A stretch of DNA of 9,138 bases from JAFGLP01 sp050014895. Lineage in GTDB: Bacteria > Chloroflexota > Dehalococcoidia > GIF9 > UBA5629. Shown in pieces: positions 5,778 to 9,138 of this stretch (position 1 is the first letter of the stretch; every line of letters begins with the position of its first letter). Below the pieces are notes generated by a model that saw only the letters and a program-made list of their open reading frames with translations, was not told where the DNA came from and did no database searches. The stretch spans positions 1 through 9,138 of the forward strand of contig JBEKCL010000144.1 in the NCBI GenBank assembly GCA_050014895.1, given 5' to 3'. The translations under genes were made by a program, and so were the position numbers.

Positions 5778-7052
5778 ATGCAGGCATCATTTAATGAACT
5801 CGAAGAAAAAGCCAAATTGGCCAAAATAGCATCTAAAAAGCTTGCTTTCGTCCCGACAAGCACGAAGAACGAAGCGCTGCTGGCTATTGCACAGGCATTG
5901 CTAGATAAGGAGGACCAGATCCTCCATAACAATGAGAAGGACTATAAGGAAGCTGAGGCGTCAGGTATGGGAGAGGCCATGCTAGACCGCCTCATGCTAA
6001 ATTCCAAAAGGCTGAAGGGTATATCCGACGATGTAAAAGTTGTTGCGGCCCTTCCTGACCCTGTTGGCGAAATTATCGAAGAACGGACATTGCCTAACGG
6101 TCTGCTTTTAAGCAAACGGCGCGTGCCGCTCGGCGTGATCGGGGCAATCTATGAAAGCCGGCCGAACGTGACCGTAGATATTTCGGTTCTTTGCCTGAAA
6201 TCCGGAAATGCCTCAATACTGCGCGGCGGCAAGGAATCCAGCCGCTCCAACCTGGCGCTCGCCAGTACAGTGCAGGAGGCCGCCTATAAAACAGGTATTC
6301 CCCGCGGCTCGGTGCAATTCATCGAATCGCCGGACCGCAGCATGGTCGACCATATGCTCAAGATGAAAGACTACATAGACCTGGTCATACCCCGCGGGGG
6401 AGCGTCCCTGATCAAGTTCGTTAAGGAAAACGCTTCGATGGCAGTAGTAGCAGGTGGCATAGGCGTCTGCCATATGTATGCGGATAAAACGGCCAACCTG
6501 GATAAGGCGGTGGCTATAGCGTATAACGCCAAGGTGCAAAGACCGACGGTCTGTAATGCGTTGGACTGCATTCTCGTACACAAAGACATTGCTGCTGAAT
6601 TCCTGCCCCGCATGGCGAAGGAGCTTGCCAGGGCAGAGGTGGAGATGCACTGCGACCACCGGTCTCTCAACATCCTCAAATCCATCGATGGGTTTAAGGT
6701 ACACCCGGCCGTACAGGAAGACTGGGGTAAAGAGTTCCTGGCCCTGGTAGCCGCAATCAAAGTGGTTGATTCACTGGAAGAGGCCCTTGAGCACATCGAT
6801 ACCTACGGGTCCGGCCACTCCGAAGCAATTATCAGCGAAGATAGCGCTTCGATCGACAGGTTTTTAAATGAGGTCGACGCTGCCTGCGTTTATGCCAATG
6901 CCAGCACACGCTTCACGGACGGGGCCCAGTTCGGGATGGGCGCTGAGATCGGGATCAGCACACAGAAATTCCACGCACGCGGCCCCATGGCGCTAAGGGA
7001 AATCAGCAGCTACAAGTGGTGCATCAGGGGAAACGGGCAGGTAAGACCTTAA
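5778..7052 (+). CDS. proA: Glutamate-5-semialdehyde dehydrogenase (gamma-glutamyl phosphate reductase, ProA)
   Basis: ProA uses NADPH to reduce glutamyl-5-phosphate to glutamate-5-semialdehyde, which cyclises to pyrroline-5-carboxylate. At 424 aa it has the normal family length. The aldehyde-dehydrogenase-like fold shows Y-E-S-R-P-N-V-T (125-132), I-L-R-G-G-K-E-S (147-154), P-R-G-G (205-208) and the catalytic cysteine in VQRPTVCNALD (Cys259). C-terminal F-T-D-G-A-Q-F-G-M-G-A-E-I-G-I-S is also typical. The ATG has a strong AAGGGGGG (5765-5772) 5 nt upstream, in contrast with proB, which has none. It lies 28 nt after proB with no terminator between, so the two are co-transcribed; ProB and ProA of many bacteria form a complex that channels the labile phosphate. 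The stop codon is 3 nt from the convergent rph stop. proC is not in the window. Confidence 0.98.
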   Translation: MQASFNELEEKAKLAKIASKKLAFVPTSTKNEALLAIAQALLDKEDQILHNNEKDYKEAEASGMGEAMLDRLMLNSKRLKGISDDVKVVAALPDPVGEIIEERTLPNGLLLSKRRVPLGVIGAIYESRPNVTVDISVLCLKSGNASILRGGKESSRSNLALASTVQEAAYKTGIPRGSVQFIESPDRSMVDHMLKMKDYIDLVIPRGGASLIKFVKENASMAVVAGGIGVCHMYADKTANLDKAVAIAYNAKVQRPTVCNALDCILVHKDIAAEFLPRMAKELARAEVEMHCDHRSLNILKSIDGFKVHPAVQEDWGKEFLALVAAIKVVDSLEEALEHIDTYGSGHSEAIISEDSASIDRFLNEVDAACVYANASTRFTDGAQFGMGAEIGISTQKFHARGPMALREISSYKWCIRGNGQVRP

Positions 7053-7055
7053 ATT

Positions 7056-7775
7056 TTACTTCAGCGCCGCCAGCACCTTCTTCTGTTCTTCGAAAAGCTG
7101 CTTTATACCTTTATCGGCAAGTGCGATAAGAGCATCGATAGCGTCTTTGGAAAAGGGCTTACCCTCCGCCGTGCCCTGCAACTCTACAAATTCGCCCTTG
7201 TCGGTCATGACCACGTTGAAATCAACAGCGGCGCGGGAGTCTTCCTCGTAGCACAGGTCCAGCATTTTCAGCCGGTCCACTATTCCCACACTGATGGCCG
7301 CCACGGCGCACTTAATCGGGACAACCTTATACATGCCCATTTTCTTCAGCTTATTGAGAGCTACATAAAGGGCCACATAAGCCCCGGTGATGCTGGCCGT
7401 ACGTGTACCACCGTCGGCCTGCAGCACATCGCAGTCTATGGTGAAAGTCCGCTCTCCCAATGAATTCATATCGATGGCGGCACGCAGGCTCCTGCCGATC
7501 AATCTCTGTATTTCCTGGGAACGTCCTGCCTGTTTGTCAGGATTGCGGGAAGTGCGCGTATGAGTGGCCCGCGGCAACATTGCATACTCGGCTGTCACCC
7601 AGCCTGTGCCCTGCCCCTTCAGAAAAGGAGGCACTCGGTCTTCCACGCTGACTGCACATAGCACTCGCGTATTTCCCATTTCTATCAGGGCCGAACCCTC
7701 GGGGTAGTCCTGGTATCCCAGGGTTATCTTGACCGGCCTCAGGTCATCATTTGCGCGTCCGTCTACTCTTGCCAT
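7056..7775 (-). CDS. rph: Ribonuclease PH
   Basis: RNase PH is a phosphate-dependent 3'-5' exoribonuclease that trims tRNA precursors and acts as a ring-shaped hexamer in the cytoplasm. The 239-aa length matches the family. Visible signatures: R-x-D-G-R near the start (3-7), G-T-G-W-V-T-A-E-Y-A-M-L-P-R-A-T (56-71), G-R-S-Q-E-I-Q-R-L-I-G-R-S-L-R (84-98), the phosphate-binding G-G-T-R (122-125), and D-L-C-Y-E-E-D-S-R-A-A-V-D-F-N-V-V-M-T (173-191) with the catalytic-region acidic residues D179 and D185. ATG 7775 has AAGGA about 6 nt upstream. A second ATG 5 nt further upstream is out of frame. It is monocistronic here: its 3' end abuts proA and 250 nt of spacer lies upstream. The frequent partner rdgB (XTP/dITP pyrophosphatase) is absent from the window. 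Confidence 0.97.
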   Translation of the reverse strand: MARVDGRANDDLRPVKITLGYQDYPEGSALIEMGNTRVLCAVSVEDRVPPFLKGQGTGWVTAEYAMLPRATHTRTSRNPDKQAGRSQEIQRLIGRSLRAAIDMNSLGERTFTIDCDVLQADGGTRTASITGAYVALYVALNKLKKMGMYKVVPIKCAVAAISVGIVDRLKMLDLCYEEDSRAAVDFNVVMTDKGEFVELQGTAEGKPFSKDAIDALIALADKGIKQLFEEQKKVLAALK

Positions 7776-7805
7776 TTCATTTCCTTATATTTAGATTCAG
7801 GCGAA

Positions 7806-7836
7806 AGTATAACATCAAAGCAAGAGGAAATACCAA
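7806..7836 (-). promoter_or_regulatory. Candidate rph promoter with extended -10
   Basis: On the minus strand TATACT (7811-7806) is preceded by T-G-T (7814-7812), an extended -10 like that of proB. A -35-like TTGGTA (7836-7831) lies 19 nt upstream, longer than ideal. The expected transcript would start near 7799 and carry a leader of roughly 25 nt containing the AAGGA ribosome binding site. Confidence 0.42.
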
Positions 7837-7896
7837 GCTGCAAACAACATACTAACTCTAAGCTCTATACAATAGATTTATGAATAAAAAGAAATA

Positions 7897-7979
7897 TGTC
7901 ACCACGAGGAGCGAAGCGACGTGGTGATCTCCTGGCCATTTGTGACCGCGCAGTAGATCCCGATTACATCGGGATGACA
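7897..7979. repeat. REP/MITE-like non-coding repeat element (83 bp)
   Basis: The element is bounded by TGTCA (7897-7901) and its reverse complement TGACA (7975-7979). It contains two perfect hairpins. The first has arms TCACCACG (7899-7906) and CGTGGTGA (7920-7927) around the loop AGGAGCGAAGCGA. The second is ATCCCGAT-tac-ATCGGGAT (7957-7975). The GAGGAGCGAAGCGACG core with flanking complementary arms, and TGTCA/TGACA ends, resemble widespread intergenic repeats of the type TGTCATTGCGAGGAGCGAAGCGACG; that resemblance is from memory. No target-site duplication or coding capacity is evident. There is no T-run after either hairpin, so a terminator role is unlikely. Only one copy lies in the window, so repetition in the genome is inferred. 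Confidence 0.6.
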
Positions 7980-8025
7980 CTGGAATTTGGATTTTTAAAT
8001 TTGGGGTGATATCCTGTGAGACACG

Positions 8026-8889
8026 ATGGCCGTCGATGTTAATATCTGGATACTTGCCGTAACCGGCTTCGGAGCAGGATTGCTGGGTTCGATGATGGGC
8101 GTGGGTGGAGGCATCATAATAGTTCCCGTATTGACCCTTACAATGGGTATACCCATCCAATATGCTATTGGTGGCAGCCTGGTCTCTATCGTAACAAACG
8201 CCCTCACCGCAACCAGCATTTTCATACGCAAAAACATGACTAATCTCAAGCTGGGCATCTTACTGGCCACTACACTGGTACCAGGAGCCGTAGTGGGTGC
8301 TTTATTGGCCACAAGGCTCTCCAGCACAGTGCTCATCCTGATTTTCGGCATACTATTGCTTTATGTGGCTTATACTATGATACCGAAAAAGCAGCGAAAG
8401 CTGACCGAGGAACAGATCGAACTACAAAAATTGGTGCTTGAGAAGTCACACGCCCGGCATGCCTGGTTGGACGATTCATATTACGACCCTGCAGTGAACG
8501 AAGAAATCAGTTACCAGGTCCACCGTCCGCAAGTTGGAGTGATAACCGGTTTCTTCGGAGGTATCATCTCCAGCATGCTGGGTGTGGGTGGTGGAATAAT
8601 CAATGTTCCCGTCATGAGCCTGATCATGAAGGTCCCCATCAAGGCAACGATTGCCACCAGCAGTCTCCTGTTATGTTTCACAACCATGACGGGTTCCATG
8701 GTCTATGCTTTAAACGGATATGTGCTGCCTCAAATTATTGCCCCGCTCACGATAGGCGTATATTTCGGCTCAATGTTGGGGTCCTCTGTGGCACACAAGG
8801 TACATGGTTTACTGCTTTCAAGAATATTCACCGTAATCATAGTACTGACGGCAATTACGATGTTTCTCAAAGCCCTGCACGTATATTAG
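8026..8889 (+). CDS. TauE/SafE (TSUP) family membrane permease
   Basis: This 287-aa integral membrane protein belongs to the TSUP superfamily (TauE/SafE, formerly DUF81), whose members move sulfite, sulfonates, sulfoacetate or other organic anions across the cytoplasmic membrane. It shows the family's internal duplication: G-V-G-G-G-I-I-I-V-P (25-34) in the first half and G-V-G-G-G-I-I-N-V-P (186-195) in the second, each after a G-x-x-x-G/S-S-M-[ML] run and followed about 10 residues later by a proline (43 and 204). About 7-8 hydrophobic segments are visible. The halves are joined by an unusually hydrophilic stretch of about 49 residues (120-168) with several His and acidic residues, probably cytoplasmic. 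A stop codon 9 nt upstream in frame fixes ATG 8026 as first start; its Shine-Dalgarno (GTGAG, 5 nt away) is weak. The substrate cannot be assigned. The next gene begins 10 nt later and looks like its co-transcribed partner. Confidence 0.92.
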   Translation: MAVDVNIWILAVTGFGAGLLGSMMGVGGGIIIVPVLTLTMGIPIQYAIGGSLVSIVTNALTATSIFIRKNMTNLKLGILLATTLVPGAVVGALLATRLSSTVLILIFGILLLYVAYTMIPKKQRKLTEEQIELQKLVLEKSHARHAWLDDSYYDPAVNEEISYQVHRPQVGVITGFFGGIISSMLGVGGGIINVPVMSLIMKVPIKATIATSSLLLCFTTMTGSMVYALNGYVLPQIIAPLTIGVYFGSMLGSSVAHKVHGLLLSRIFTVIIVLTAITMFLKALHVY

Positions 8890-8899
8890 GAGTGAATCA

Positions 8900-9138
8900 T
8901 TGATAAACGCTGAACCGGGAAAGGATCAAAAAAGGCTACATGCATTCAACAATACGTTGGGACTGATACTGCGCGTCTGGATCTTCATCACGCTTGTCAT
9001 TATGGCTTCCGGGATGATATTGATTGCCGTACAGAAGCATGTGATGGACGGTAAGCTTGTTTCTATTTATTCCATACCTGCGGAACTAGCTAACCTAAAC
9101 CCGTCTGCGCTAATTTCGCTCGCACTTATCAGCATCCT
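8900..9138 (+). CDS. DUF1634-type small membrane protein, N-terminal part
   Basis: The first 79 codons of a membrane protein run off the right edge. A polar N-terminus (M-I-N-A-E-P-G-K-D-Q-K-R) leads into a TM segment at about residues 19-44, then a hydrophilic loop, then N-P-S-A-L-I-S-L-A-L-I at the start of a second TM. This order, especially a second helix opening with N-P-x-A-L-I-S, matches my memory of the DUF1634 family of roughly 120-aa three-TM proteins. The start is TTG 8900 with AGGAG (8888-8892, overlapping the permease stop) 7 nt upstream; no ATG precedes TM1 in this frame. DUF1634 genes often adjoin TSUP/DUF81 permease genes, so a subunit or accessory role is plausible. The C-terminal part needed for a firm family call is not visible. 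Confidence 0.72.
   Translation, partial: MINAEPGKDQKRLHAFNNTLGLILRVWIFITLVIMASGMILIAVQKHVMDGKLVSIYSIPAELANLNPSALISLALISI

Larger units (their letters stand above)
7776..8025. other. 250-bp intergenic spacer between rph and the TSUP permease
   Basis: The spacer is visibly AT-richer than the genes in its first ~120 nt. It holds the rph promoter candidate (7806-7836) and the hairpin repeat (7897-7979). A 15-codon reading frame (ATG 7880) runs through the repeat but has no ribosome binding site and is not considered a gene. For the permease I see only a poor promoter candidate, TTTGGA (7986-7991) with TGATAT (8007-8012), and do not call it. Confidence 0.6.

Noticed and set aside
6213..6796. Overlapping minus-strand frames opposite proA
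   Set aside because: Shadows of the proA coding sequence with no start signals.
7880..7927. 15-codon plus-strand frame starting ATG AAT AAA AAG
   Set aside because: It ends in the repeat's hairpin arm, has no Shine-Dalgarno and is too short to support.
7957..7975. Hairpin as a Rho-independent terminator
   Set aside because: No T-run follows on either strand, and no gene ends nearby; it is better explained as part of the repeat element.
7858..8351. Minus-strand frames across the repeat and the start of the permease
   Set aside because: They are antisense to the TSUP gene or run through the hairpin repeat, without ribosome binding sites.
8673..8903. 76-codon plus-strand frame within the permease 3' end
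   Set aside because: It is a shifted-frame shadow of the TSUP gene, whose own frame shows conserved repeat motifs.

Overview
The window reads as a compact bacterial chromosome segment of ordinary housekeeping genes with moderate G+C. The gene families, the repeat at 7897-7979 and the likely leaderless proB transcript would fit a Chloroflexota/Dehalococcoidia-type anaerobe. No rRNA or other firm phylogenetic marker is present, so that placement is a low-confidence inference.

Layout. At the left edge lies the C-terminal part of a histone-deacetylase-like hydrolase (+). It converges on a minus-strand cluster, read right to left as CCA-adding/poly(A)-polymerase-family enzyme (cca), secD, secF and a 43-aa membrane microprotein. 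The two convergent units meet at a perfect 30-bp palindrome (484-513) that should work as a terminator in both directions. A 180-210 bp divergent control region (about 4427-4636) separates cca from proB-proA (+), the first two steps of proline synthesis from glutamate. proA converges on rph (RNase PH, -) with only 3 nt between the stop codons. A 250-bp spacer upstream of rph holds an rph promoter candidate and an 83-bp REP/MITE-like repeat. Beyond it is a TauE/SafE (TSUP) permease (+), closely followed by a DUF1634-type membrane protein that runs off the right edge.

How the genes fit together. SecD and SecF are the proton-driven accessory subunits of the Sec translocon and are coupled by an ATGA overlap. 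The microprotein directly after secF has its own strong Shine-Dalgarno sequence and may be an unrecognised companion of the complex. cca and rph both act on tRNA 3' ends (CCA repair or addition, and 3' trimming) but are in separate transcription units. ProB makes glutamyl-5-phosphate and ProA reduces it to the semialdehyde; no proC is present here.

Most worth checking: the unlisted 43-aa gene after secF, which lies in the secF reading frame; a SecF with Asn where the family's proton-path Asp normally sits; a proB promoter that predicts an almost leaderless mRNA; a cca promoter that conflicts with the longest reading frame; the REP-like element; and the TSUP-DUF1634 pair. I saw no CRISPR array, prophage, insertion sequence or clear novel defence system.
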